DNA of 64,000 nt from Saccharopolyspora_D taberi. Lineage in GTDB: Bacteria; Actinomycetota; Actinomycetes; Mycobacteriales; Pseudonocardiaceae. The notes below the pieces were generated by a model. That model had not been told where the DNA came from. It did not search any database and worked only from the letters and a program-made list of their open reading frames with translations. The stretch is from assembly GCF_039534165.1 (NCBI RefSeq), contig NZ_BAAAUX010000005.1, positions 62,001 through 126,000 of the forward strand. Reading direction: 5' to 3'. The position numbers and the translations under genes are program-made. How positions within the stretch are numbered: position 1 is the stretch's first letter; every line of letters starts with the position of its first letter. Positions 24,544 through 31,860 of the stretch are shown piece by piece.

Positions 24544-25725
24544 GTGGGGACTTCGGTGATCGTGGCGGGGGCGCGGACCCCGATGGGACGCCTGCTGGGC
24601 TCGCTCAAGGACTTCTCCGGCGCCCAGCTCGGCGGCGTCGCGATCAAGGCCGCGCTGGAGCGCGCCGGGGTCGCGCCGGAGCAGGTGCAGTACACGATCA
24701 TGGGCCAGGTGCTCACCGCGGGCGCGGGCCAGATCCCGGCCCGGCAGGCCGCGGTCGCCGCGGGCATCCCGATGGACGTGCCTGCGCTGACGATCAACAA
24801 GGTCTGCCTGTCCGGGCTGGACGCCATCGCGCTGGCCGACCAGCTGATCCGGGCCGGTGAGTTCGAGATCGTGGTGGCCGGTGGCCAGGAGTCGATGACC
24901 CAGGCGCCGCACCTGCTCGGCAAGTCCCGCGAGGGCTTCAAGTACGGCGACGTGCAGCTGCTCGACCACATGGCCCACGACGGGCTGTTCTGCGCGTTCG
25001 ACCAGGTCGCGATGGGTGCCTCCACCGAGAAGTACAACGCCCGCCACGGCCTGACCCGGGAGGAGCAGGACGCGTTCTCCGCCCGCTCCCACCAGCGCGC
25101 GGGCGCGGCTGCCGCCGCGGGCGTGTTCGCCGAGGAGATCGCGCCGGTGACGGTGCCGCAGCGCAAGGGCGACCCGGTCGTGGTCGACGCCGACGAGGGC
25201 ATCCGCGCCGACACCACCGCCGAGGGCCTGGCCAAGCTGCGCCCGGCCTTCGCCCCGGACGGCACGATCACGGCGGGTTCGGCGTCGCAGATCTCCGACG
25301 GCGCGGCGGCGGTGGTCGTGATGAGCAAGGCCAAGGCCGAGGAGCTGGGGCTGACCTGGCTGGCCGAGATCGGCGCCCACGGCGTGGTGGCCGGCCCGGA
25401 CGCGAGCCTGCACGAGCAGCCGTCGAACGCGATCAAGGCGGCCTGCGCCAAGGAGGGCATCGAGCCCGGCGACCTGGACCTGGTCGAGATCAACGAGGCG
25501 TTCGCCGCGGTCGGCATCGTCTCGGCGCGCGCCCTGGGCGTCGACGAGGAGAAGGTCAACGTCAACGGCGGGGCGATCGCGCTCGGCCACCCGATCGGCA
25601 TGTCCGGCGCCCGGCTCGCGCTGCACCTCGCGCTGGAGCTCAAGCGGCGGGGCGGCGGCACCGGCGCCGCCGCGCTCTGCGGCGGCGGCGGGCAGGGGGA
25701 CGCTCTGGTGGTTCGGGTTTCCTGA
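24544..25725 (+). CDS. Acetyl-CoA acetyltransferase (thiolase)
   Basis: A 393-residue thiolase that condenses two acetyl-CoA to acetoacetyl-CoA or runs the reverse cleavage. Nucleophile C88 lies in NKVCLSGL, the catalytic His in NGGAIALGHPIG and the second Cys in ALCGGGGQGDA. VEINEAFAA is also present, so the active site is complete. The GTG at 24544 is chosen for GGGAGG five bases ahead and for the standard start TSVIVAGARTPMG. It stands alone. Degradative versus biosynthetic use cannot be told from the sequence, although the length and ARTPMG start fit the biosynthetic class. Confidence 0.93.
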   Translation: MGTSVIVAGARTPMGRLLGSLKDFSGAQLGGVAIKAALERAGVAPEQVQYTIMGQVLTAGAGQIPARQAAVAAGIPMDVPALTINKVCLSGLDAIALADQLIRAGEFEIVVAGGQESMTQAPHLLGKSREGFKYGDVQLLDHMAHDGLFCAFDQVAMGASTEKYNARHGLTREEQDAFSARSHQRAGAAAAAGVFAEEIAPVTVPQRKGDPVVVDADEGIRADTTAEGLAKLRPAFAPDGTITAGSASQISDGAAAVVVMSKAKAEELGLTWLAEIGAHGVVAGPDASLHEQPSNAIKAACAKEGIEPGDLDLVEINEAFAAVGIVSARALGVDEEKVNVNGGAIALGHPIGMSGARLALHLALELKRRGGGTGAAALCGGGGQGDALVVRVS

Positions 25726-25733
25726 GCTGGGGG

Positions 25734-25908
25734 CCGAAGCGGCTCTGCCGGTTCGGCTGCGGTTTCGTGGGGCTTTCCGGGGCTCTCGCCGACCCCGGAC
25801 CCCCGGCAGGTCTCCGGGACCGAAGCGGCTCTGCCGGTTCGGAGTCCGGTAGGGCTCGTGGTTCTGGGGTCCTCGTCGACCCCAGACCCCGCCAGGTCTC
25901 CGGGATGA
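25734..25908. repeat. Two copies of an ~87-bp intergenic repeat containing a hairpin
   Basis: A 23-bp segment starting CCGAAGCGGCTCTGCCGG is identical at 25734-25756 and 25820-25842 and folds on itself (CCGAA/TTCGG and CGGC/GCCG). Each is followed after a variable stretch by GACCCC...CAGGTCTCCGGGA. The unit looks like a REP-type element. No gene is seen from 25726 to 26046. Confidence 0.75.
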
Positions 25909-26046
25909 GAACCAAACCCCGCCCTCGTAGGTGGGGACGTTGTCGGTGGCTTGGATCAAGCCAGGCTCCGGGGAACCCTGGGAGTTCCCCGGAATCACCC
26001 GGACATCCATGATCAACAGGATGACCCGCGGTTACCCTTGGGTGCC

Positions 26047-26796
26047 ATGAAGTGGCTTCCAGGGGGATGGGCGCGGGCCGATCGCGTCGACCCGGAGCGG
26101 GGCACGGTTCCCGCCGGGCAGAACCAGCGCGGTACCGCGCGCTACACCGCCGCCGATGACGAGACCGTCCGCGCCCAGCCGCGGCAGCAGGATCGGCCTC
26201 CGGCGCCGACGGTGCTCAGCGGCGAGGCGCAGGACGTCGACGTCAGCGCGAGCACCTTCCGCACGCTGCTGATCGGCGGCGGTATCAGCGGGTTGTTCAC
26301 CGTGCTCTGCGCGGCGACGCTGGTGAACCGCGGAGCGACCGTCGGGATGTGGGTCTGGCAGCTGGTCTTCGGCGTGATCTTCCTGTGGTTCCTCAGCAGT
26401 TCCCGCGGGATGCTCAGCAGTCGCGGATTCCTGTTGGACCGCAGCGGTTTCTACGCTCGCACCCGCGGTGAGGTGGTCGGCGTGTCGTGGGACGAGATCG
26501 CGGCGGTCGGCGTCGGGTCGCTGCCGTGGATCCAGCACAACCGGCCGATCCCGCCCGACCGCAGGCACGCGCTGGAGTTCTACCCGGCCGACCGCGGTTT
26601 CGCCGCGCGGCACCCGGAGTTCGAGCGGTGGCGGGTCGAGGAGCCGCCGTCGATGCCGGGGCTGCCCGCCGAGCGCTACCGCTTCCACCTGCCGCCGTTC
26701 AGCAGGCTGCCCCGCTCGCTGGAGCACGGCGTGCAGGCCGTCGCGCCGCGCAAGTGGGTCGGTCACTACAAGCGGGAGCTCCCGCCCGCGTCATGA
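26047..26796 (+). CDS. Membrane protein with C-terminal PH-like region
   Basis: A 249-residue protein of unknown function. A polar, Arg/Pro-rich N-terminus of about 75 residues is followed by two transmembrane helices (about 77-96 and 103-119). A cytoplasmic region follows (GFLLDRSGFYARTRGEVVGVSWDEIAAV) whose strand pattern resembles the bacterial PH-like domains found after such hairpins. The conserved end reads RKWVGHYKRELPP. ATG 26047 follows TACCCT (26033-26038) by eight bases, a leaderless start that rules out the longer upstream frame. The stop overlaps the stop of the convergent dinB by six bases. Confidence 0.7.
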   Translation: MKWLPGGWARADRVDPERGTVPAGQNQRGTARYTAADDETVRAQPRQQDRPPAPTVLSGEAQDVDVSASTFRTLLIGGGISGLFTVLCAATLVNRGATVGMWVWQLVFGVIFLWFLSSSRGMLSSRGFLLDRSGFYARTRGEVVGVSWDEIAAVGVGSLPWIQHNRPIPPDRRHALEFYPADRGFAARHPEFERWRVEEPPSMPGLPAERYRFHLPPFSRLPRSLEHGVQAVAPRKWVGHYKRELPPAS

Positions 26797-28107
26797 CCAG
26801 CCGAGGCTGTCCAGCGGATCTCCCGCGTGCAGCATCGGGTCGTCCACGGCGAACGTGCGGGCCACGCCGCGCCCGGTCGCGGCGGTCTCGAACCGCACCG
26901 TGACCCGGCCGAGCCCGGCGCCCTGGACCCAGCCGTGGCCGTGCTCGTCGTGCCGCACGTCGTCGCCCGCCCGCCACTGCCGGGCCACCTGCTCCTCCGG
27001 CTCCGGTTCCGGTTGCGGGCCGGGCTCGGCGACCGGTTCGTCGGCGGGGTTGTCGAACAGCGCCTCCTGCTCGGAGGTCGCCAGCCCGGAGAACGAGACC
27101 CCCACCAGCCGGATCGGCGTGCCCGGCGGGACCGCCACCGCGGTGAGCCTGCGCGCCGCCGCGGCGAGTGTGGGCAGGTCGCTGGTGGCGCTGGAGAAGG
27201 TCTCCGCGCGGCTGATCGTGGTGAAGTCCGAGTCCCGCACCTTCACCGTCACCGTGCGCGCCGCGCGGCCGGAGGACACCAACCTGCGGTGCGCGTTGTC
27301 GGCCATCCCGGCGACCTCGGCCTGGAGCCTGCCGGGCTCGGTGATGTCGACGTCGAACGTGGTCTCGGCGCTGACCTGCTTGGCCTCCGCCCGCTCCTCC
27401 ACGGGGTGGTCGTCGATGCCGCTGGCCAGCCGGTGCAGTTCGCTGCCGTGGGCCTGCCCGAGCAGCGAGACCACGTCGCCGAGGCGCAGGGCGGCGAGCT
27501 CGCCGATGGTCTGCACGCCGATGCGGTGCAGCTTCGACTCCGACACCGGGCCGACGCCCCACAGCTTGCGCACCGGCAGCGACCACAGCAGCTCGGTCTC
27601 CTGCTCCGGCGGCACGATCAGCGCGCCGTCCGGTTTGGCCAGGCCGGAGGCGATCTTGGCGATCTGCTTGCCCGATCCCGCGCCGATCGACGCGGTCACC
27701 CCGGTCTCCCGCGCGACCCGCGCGCGCAGCTGCGCGGCGAAGCGCTCGACCGTCCCGGTCTCGGCCCCCGCGAGCTCGCCGGGCTCCATGAACGCCTCGT
27801 CGACCGACAGCTGCTGCACGGCGTCGGAGACCTCCCGCACGATCCCCAGCACCCGCCTGCTGACCTCCCCGTACACCCGGAACCGCGGCGGCAGCACCAC
27901 CGCCACCGGGCATCGCCGCCGGGCCTCGGACATCGGCATCGCGGAACGGGCGCCGTACTCGCGGGCCTCGTAGCTCGCGCCCGCGACGGTGCCGCGCGGG
28001 CCGAGGCCGCCGACCAGCACGGGACGCCCGCGGACCGTGGGACGGGTGAGTTGCTCCACGGACGCGAAGAACGCGTCCATGTCCATGTGCAGCACCCACC
28101 GTCGCAT
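26791..28107 (-). CDS. dinB: DNA polymerase IV (Y-family), DinX-type
   Basis: A 438-residue Y-family translesion polymerase. The catalytic carboxylates are in HMDMDAFFASVEQ (D9, D11) and LSVDEAFME. EAREYGARSAMPM and SIGAGSGKQIAKIAS are the family's fingers/palm motifs, and the little-finger domain is complete. A C-terminal extension (RAGDDVRHDEHGHGWVQGAG followed by a strand-rich end) is like that of mycobacterial DinX (Rv1537) and is absent from E. coli Pol IV. The ATG at 28107 starts the conserved domain. No clear LexA box is seen upstream, so damage induction is unproven. Confidence 0.94.
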   Translation of the reverse strand: MRRWVLHMDMDAFFASVEQLTRPTVRGRPVLVGGLGPRGTVAGASYEAREYGARSAMPMSEARRRCPVAVVLPPRFRVYGEVSRRVLGIVREVSDAVQQLSVDEAFMEPGELAGAETGTVERFAAQLRARVARETGVTASIGAGSGKQIAKIASGLAKPDGALIVPPEQETELLWSLPVRKLWGVGPVSESKLHRIGVQTIGELAALRLGDVVSLLGQAHGSELHRLASGIDDHPVEERAEAKQVSAETTFDVDITEPGRLQAEVAGMADNAHRRLVSSGRAARTVTVKVRDSDFTTISRAETFSSATSDLPTLAAAARRLTAVAVPPGTPIRLVGVSFSGLATSEQEALFDNPADEPVAEPGPQPEPEPEEQVARQWRAGDDVRHDEHGHGWVQGAGLGRVTVRFETAATGRGVARTFAVDDPMLHAGDPLDSLGWS

Positions 28108-28242
28108 GTGCCCATTGAACGATGTTCGCCCGACATCGGGTGCGCATCCCGCCGGACTCGGCGCGCTGGCCGGGGGCGTTCGGGCCGCCGTAGCATGGAA
28201 GTCTCGATCGTGTGATGTCCGACCCACGGAGCTGATCTGGCG

Positions 28243-28434
28243 ATGAGCGTTTTCCGCGAGCTGCTGCCCGGGCGCAAGCTCCAGCACGAGGGCGACCAGG
28301 GCGCGCCGGGACGCCTGCACGATCCCGGCGGCCCGCTGGACCTGGACAAGGGCGTGGTCTACCTCGCGCCGCCGGAGCACCCGCGCGAGCAGGAGCAGGA
28401 AGCGGAGGACCCGGCACCGGAGTCCGACGGCTGA
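28243..28434 (+). CDS. Small conserved protein (DUF6191-like)
   Basis: A 63-residue acidic protein beginning MSVFRELLPGRKLQHEGDQG, with GGPLDLDKGVVYLAPP in the middle and a Glu/Pro-rich tail. It resembles small actinobacterial proteins assigned to DUF6191, where an initial F-x-E-L-F-x-PGRK segment and a central PxDLxxGxVxI strand are typical. Function is unknown. It is divergent from dinB. A weak GGAG stands about 13 bases before the ATG. Confidence 0.6.
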   Translation: MSVFRELLPGRKLQHEGDQGAPGRLHDPGGPLDLDKGVVYLAPPEHPREQEQEAEDPAPESDG

Positions 28435-28494
28435 GTCATCACAGCCGGGACTCGGATCGGTCGAATCAGCGCAACCTCCCGAACCTCTCCGTTA

Positions 28495-28560
28495 CTGTTC
28501 CCCGGAACAGGTGACGACTGGGGCTAGACAGGCACGCCGAATGCTCACGCAGCGTGCCTG
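28495..28560 (+). promoter_or_regulatory. Inverted repeats upstream of the TipAS-like gene
   Basis: CTGTTCC/GGAACAG with a two-base centre form a 16-bp inverted repeat at 28495-28510. A second pair, CAGGCACGC (28529-28537) and GCGTGCCTG (28552-28560), forms a 9-bp hairpin in the probable 5' leader. Confidence 0.5.
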
Positions 28561-28604
28561 GCAGTCGTGCGCCCGCACCAGCGGTGAGCAGAGGAAGGTA
28601 AGCC

Positions 28605-29018
28605 GTGCAGCCGGACAAGGTGTATGGGAACTCCGGCCTGGACCGGGCCGAGGCGGTGGAGGACGGCACCGCGCTGATCGGCCACATGACCCCGCGGACG
28701 CGGGTCGTCGACGGCAGGCCGGTGGGACCGACGCCCGAGCAGATCGGCCAGGACTGGAACCGGATCAGCGGTCGCATCGCCGAGCTGTTCAGCACCGGGG
28801 TGCCGGACAACGACCCCCGCACCCAGCAGGCGATCCACGACCACTACCGCTGGATCTGCAACTTCTGGGTGCCGGACCGGGACTCCTACCTGCGGCTGGC
28901 CGCGCTCTACGTCAGCCAGCCGAAGTTCCGCCGCCGCATCGAGCGCAAGAAGCCGCGCGGCATGGCCGCCTACATGCGGGACGCGATGACCGCCTACGCC
29001 TGGGCCCGCCTGCGCTGA
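28605..29018 (+). CDS. Stand-alone TipAS-like drug-recognition domain protein
   Basis: A 137-residue helical protein. The segment HDHYRWICNFWVPDRDSYLR followed by LAALYVSQPKFRRRIERKKP and MAAYMRDAMTAYAW matches the pattern of the TipAS thiopeptide-binding domain of the TipA regulator (helix, aromatic-rich turn, YV-x-D/Q-P-x-F). The MerR-type DNA-binding half is missing. A free TipAS form also arises from Streptomyces tipA by internal initiation and sequesters thiopeptides. GTG 28605 has AGAGGAAGG upstream. Binding of a thiopeptide or another hydrophobic compound is inference. Confidence 0.7.
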   Translation: MQPDKVYGNSGLDRAEAVEDGTALIGHMTPRTRVVDGRPVGPTPEQIGQDWNRISGRIAELFSTGVPDNDPRTQQAIHDHYRWICNFWVPDRDSYLRLAALYVSQPKFRRRIERKKPRGMAAYMRDAMTAYAWARLR

Positions 29019-29079
29019 TCGGCCGGTGCGCGTCGGTCCCCGCGGTTACCGTCGCCGCACGCGACGACGGGAGGAACCG

Positions 29080-29838
29080 ATGAGCGAGCTGACCAGTGCC
29101 CCACCCGCGGGCACCCCGACCTGGATCGACCTGGGCGTCCCGGACCTCGACCGCGCGATCGAGTTCTACGGTGCGCTGTTCGGCTGGGAGTTCGACGTGG
29201 GGCCGGAGATGGCGGGCCGCTACACGATGTGCCTGCTGCGCGGGAAGCCGGTCGCGGCGATCGCGCCGAACCCGGAAGCCACCGACGTCTGGTGGAACGT
29301 CTACTTCGCGACCGAGGACTGCGACGCGAGCGCGGCCGCGGTCGAGCGGGCGGGCGGATCGGTCCTGGTCGCCCCGATGGACGTGATGGACAAGGGCCGG
29401 ATGGCGATCGTCACCGACGTCACCGGCGCCCAGTTCGGGCTGTGGCAGGCGGACGCGCACCTCGGCAGCGAGATCGTCAACGAGCCGAACGCCCTGCTCC
29501 GCAACGACCTGATCACCGCGGACCCCCGGGCGGCGCGCGACTTCTACACCGCGGTCTTCGGCTACACGCAGGACTCCAACCCGGATCTGCCCGACGTCGA
29601 CTTCACGTTCCTGCGCAGGCCGGACGGGCACGAGATCGGCGGCATCGTCGGCGATCCCGAGGCCGGGGCCTCCCGCTGGACGACCCTGTTCCAGGTGGAC
29701 GACGTCGACGCGGTGGCGCGGCGCGCGGCCGACGCGGGCGGGATCGCGGGCGAGCCGTTCGACATGATCTACGGCCGCCTCGCCGACATCACCGATCCGT
29801 TCGGGGCTCGGTTCCAGGTGGGCTCGCCGAAGCGCTGA
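29080..29838 (+). CDS. Two-domain VOC (glyoxalase-like) protein
   Basis: A 252-residue protein with two vicinal-oxygen-chelate domains: residues 12-130 (TWIDLGVPDLDRAIEFYGAL) and 135-250 (NDLITADPRAARDFYTAVFG). Each repeats the beta-alpha-beta-beta-beta unit and ends in a D-x-x-GA-x-F strand (TDVTGAQFGLW, TDPFGARFQVG). Relatives are labelled hydroxylase or CFP30B-like proteins, and some bind drugs. ATG 29080 has GGGAGGA upstream. Its last 50 bases overlap the 3' end of the convergent MFS gene. Confidence 0.85.
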   Translation: MSELTSAPPAGTPTWIDLGVPDLDRAIEFYGALFGWEFDVGPEMAGRYTMCLLRGKPVAAIAPNPEATDVWWNVYFATEDCDASAAAVERAGGSVLVAPMDVMDKGRMAIVTDVTGAQFGLWQADAHLGSEIVNEPNALLRNDLITADPRAARDFYTAVFGYTQDSNPDLPDVDFTFLRRPDGHEIGGIVGDPEAGASRWTTLFQVDDVDAVARRAADAGGIAGEPFDMIYGRLADITDPFGARFQVGSPKR

Positions 29839-30997
29839 CCGGACCGGCCGACTCGGGTCCGGCCGACTCCAGTGAGGCCGGCTCCCGCAGTGTGCGGGCC
29901 AGCAGGAACGCCAGCACCGGCAGGGCGATCAGCACCGCCAGCGCCACCTGGAGCGAGGTGGCCTCGGCGATCGCGCCGATCGCCGGAGTGGCGATCCCAC
30001 CGACGCCGACCGCCAGCCCGAGGGTGACGCCGCCCGCGGTGCCGACCCGGTTCGGCAGGTAGTCCTGGCCGAGCGTGACGTGCAGCGAGAACGGGATGTA
30101 GAGCAGGATCGAGCTCGCCGCGACGAACAGGTACGCGGCGGGGCCGGGCACGAACACCACCCCGGCCACGGCGGGAACCGACGCGGCGTAGGCCGTCCGC
30201 AGGGTCGGGACCCGGCCCCACCGCGCGACCAGCCTGCCGCCGAGCAGGGTTCCGACCGCACCACCGGCGAAAAGCACGAACAGCGCGGCGGCCCCGGCGA
30301 CGGCCCCGCCACCGACCTGCTGCTGGATCCACAGCCCGGCGAACGAGCTGAGTCCGATGTAGACGATCGAGCGGATGAGCACGATCGCGGTGAGCCGCAG
30401 GAACATCGGCCAGTCGTCCCGGCCCCGGCCGGTGGTCCCGCGGGTGCCCGCCCCGGCCCTGGCGGCCGAGCGGAGCACGCTGCCGCTGATGACCGCGCCG
30501 GCCAGCGCGGGCACGACCAGCCACGGCGTGGCCGCCAGCCCGCCTGTCGACAGCAGCGGGGCGACGATGAGCGGGGCGAGCGCGAAACCGGCGTTGCCGC
30601 CGACGGAGAACCAGCTCATCGCGACGTGGTCGCCGCCGGAGACGGTGCGCATCAGCCGGGCGGCCTCGGGGTGGTAGGCGGCGACGCCGAGACCCGACAG
30701 CGCGATCGCGAGCCAGGTCAGCGGGTAGGAGCCGGCGGGGCCGGCCAGCGCCACGCCGAGCCCGGCGGCGGTGGTGGCGACCGGGATCAGCCAGGTCATC
30801 CGGTAGCGGTCGGCGAGCACGCCGAACAGCGGCTGCACCACCGACGACAGGAGGGTGGCGGCGAGCACCACGCCGGACACGGCGACGTAGCCGTACTGCC
30901 GTTCGAGGACGAGGAAGGGGACCAGGGCGGGGACGGCTCCCTGGTAGACGTCGACGCAGGAGTGGCCGAGCGTCAACCGCACGTTGCTCTTCTGCAC
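29789..30997 (-). CDS. MFS exporter, Fsr (fosmidomycin resistance)-like
   Basis: A 402-residue major-facilitator protein with about twelve helices. The start LTLGHSCVDVYQGAVPALVP and the first-loop motif FGVLADRYR are typical of the Fsr group of proton-driven drug exporters, as is GLGVAAYHPEAARLM. GTG 30997 is chosen because AAGGA lies seven bases upstream and the conserved domain starts there. It is divergent from an AraC regulator 54 bases away, which very probably controls it. The natural substrate is unknown. The 3' end overlaps the VOC gene on the other strand. Confidence 0.88.
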   Translation of the reverse strand: MQKSNVRLTLGHSCVDVYQGAVPALVPFLVLERQYGYVAVSGVVLAATLLSSVVQPLFGVLADRYRMTWLIPVATTAAGLGVALAGPAGSYPLTWLAIALSGLGVAAYHPEAARLMRTVSGGDHVAMSWFSVGGNAGFALAPLIVAPLLSTGGLAATPWLVVPALAGAVISGSVLRSAARAGAGTRGTTGRGRDDWPMFLRLTAIVLIRSIVYIGLSSFAGLWIQQQVGGGAVAGAAALFVLFAGGAVGTLLGGRLVARWGRVPTLRTAYAASVPAVAGVVFVPGPAAYLFVAASSILLYIPFSLHVTLGQDYLPNRVGTAGGVTLGLAVGVGGIATPAIGAIAEATSLQVALAVLIALPVLAFLLARTLREPASLESAGPESAGPVSASASPPGTEPRTDR

Positions 30998-31051
30998 ATC
31001 GGAATCCTTGAGCAGGGAAGAGCTGTCCGGCTTCCGATAAACTGCCAACTC

Positions 31052-31786
31052 GTGTCGAAAGTCCGCCACTCCCCGAAGGCGCCGACCGCGCTGCGGTACC
31101 TGCCGCCGGGCACCGAGGTGGACGCGCACCGCCACGACGACCACCAGATCGTCTACGCGGGCAGGGGAGTCCTGTCGGTCACGACGGATGCGGGGAGCTG
31201 GATCGCCCCGGCCACCCGAGCGGTGTGGGTTCCGGCGGGGACCGTGCACCAGCACCGCGCCTACGGTGAAACCGACCTGCACACCGTCGGCCTGCCCACG
31301 ACGGACAACCCGCTCGGCCTGAGCACACCGGCGGTCCTCGCGGTCGGACCGCTGCTGCGCGAGCTGATCCTGGCTTACACCAAGGAAAGGATGCCCGGCG
31401 CGGAGCGCCTCCGGATGCGCGCGGTACTGCTGGACCAGCTCCGCCACGCGCCGCAGCAGCCGATCCGCCTGCCCGCCGCGCGCGATCCCCGCCTGGCGGC
31501 GGCGTGCGCGCTGCTCGACGAAGACCCGGCCGACCAGCGCCCGCTGGCGGCGCTCGGAGCGGAGGTAGGTGCCAGCTCCCGGACGCTGAGCCGCCTGTTC
31601 CGCGCGGAGATGGGCATGACGTTCCCGCAGTGGCGAACCCAGCTGCGCCTGCACCACGCCCTGCGGCTGCTCGCGGAGGGGACGCCCGTGACCGCCGTGG
31701 CGCACCGGAGCGGGTGGGCGTCCGCGAGCGCTTTCATCGACACCTTCCGGCGGGCTTTCGGGCACACCCCGGGCCGGTCTCGGTGA
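31052..31786 (+). CDS. AraC-family regulator
   Basis: A 244-residue regulator. Residues 1-110 form a cupin-type sensor (HRHDDHQIVYAGRGVLSV). Residues 150-244 form the double helix-turn-helix of AraC/XylS (LAALGAEVGASSRTLSRLFR and VTAVAHRSGWASASAFIDTF). TAAACT (31038-31043) lies eight bases before the GTG, a leaderless start. It is divergent from the MFS exporter and is the likely regulator of it. This architecture is common for exporter/AraC pairs in actinobacteria. Confidence 0.9.
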   Translation: MSKVRHSPKAPTALRYLPPGTEVDAHRHDDHQIVYAGRGVLSVTTDAGSWIAPATRAVWVPAGTVHQHRAYGETDLHTVGLPTTDNPLGLSTPAVLAVGPLLRELILAYTKERMPGAERLRMRAVLLDQLRHAPQQPIRLPAARDPRLAAACALLDEDPADQRPLAALGAEVGASSRTLSRLFRAEMGMTFPQWRTQLRLHHALRLLAEGTPVTAVAHRSGWASASAFIDTFRRAFGHTPGRSR

Positions 31787-31860
31787 CGCGGATGGTGGTG
31801 CAGGTTCGGTGGTTCCCGTGCCAGTCTTCGAGCTGATCACTCGTGCTGGGAAGGGATACC

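Noticed and set aside
28117..28127. GAAC-GAT-GTTC upstream of dinB as a LexA (SOS) box
   Set aside because: The actinobacterial LexA site needs four bases between GAAC and GTTC. Here there are three, and the outer TCG/CGA bases do not match.
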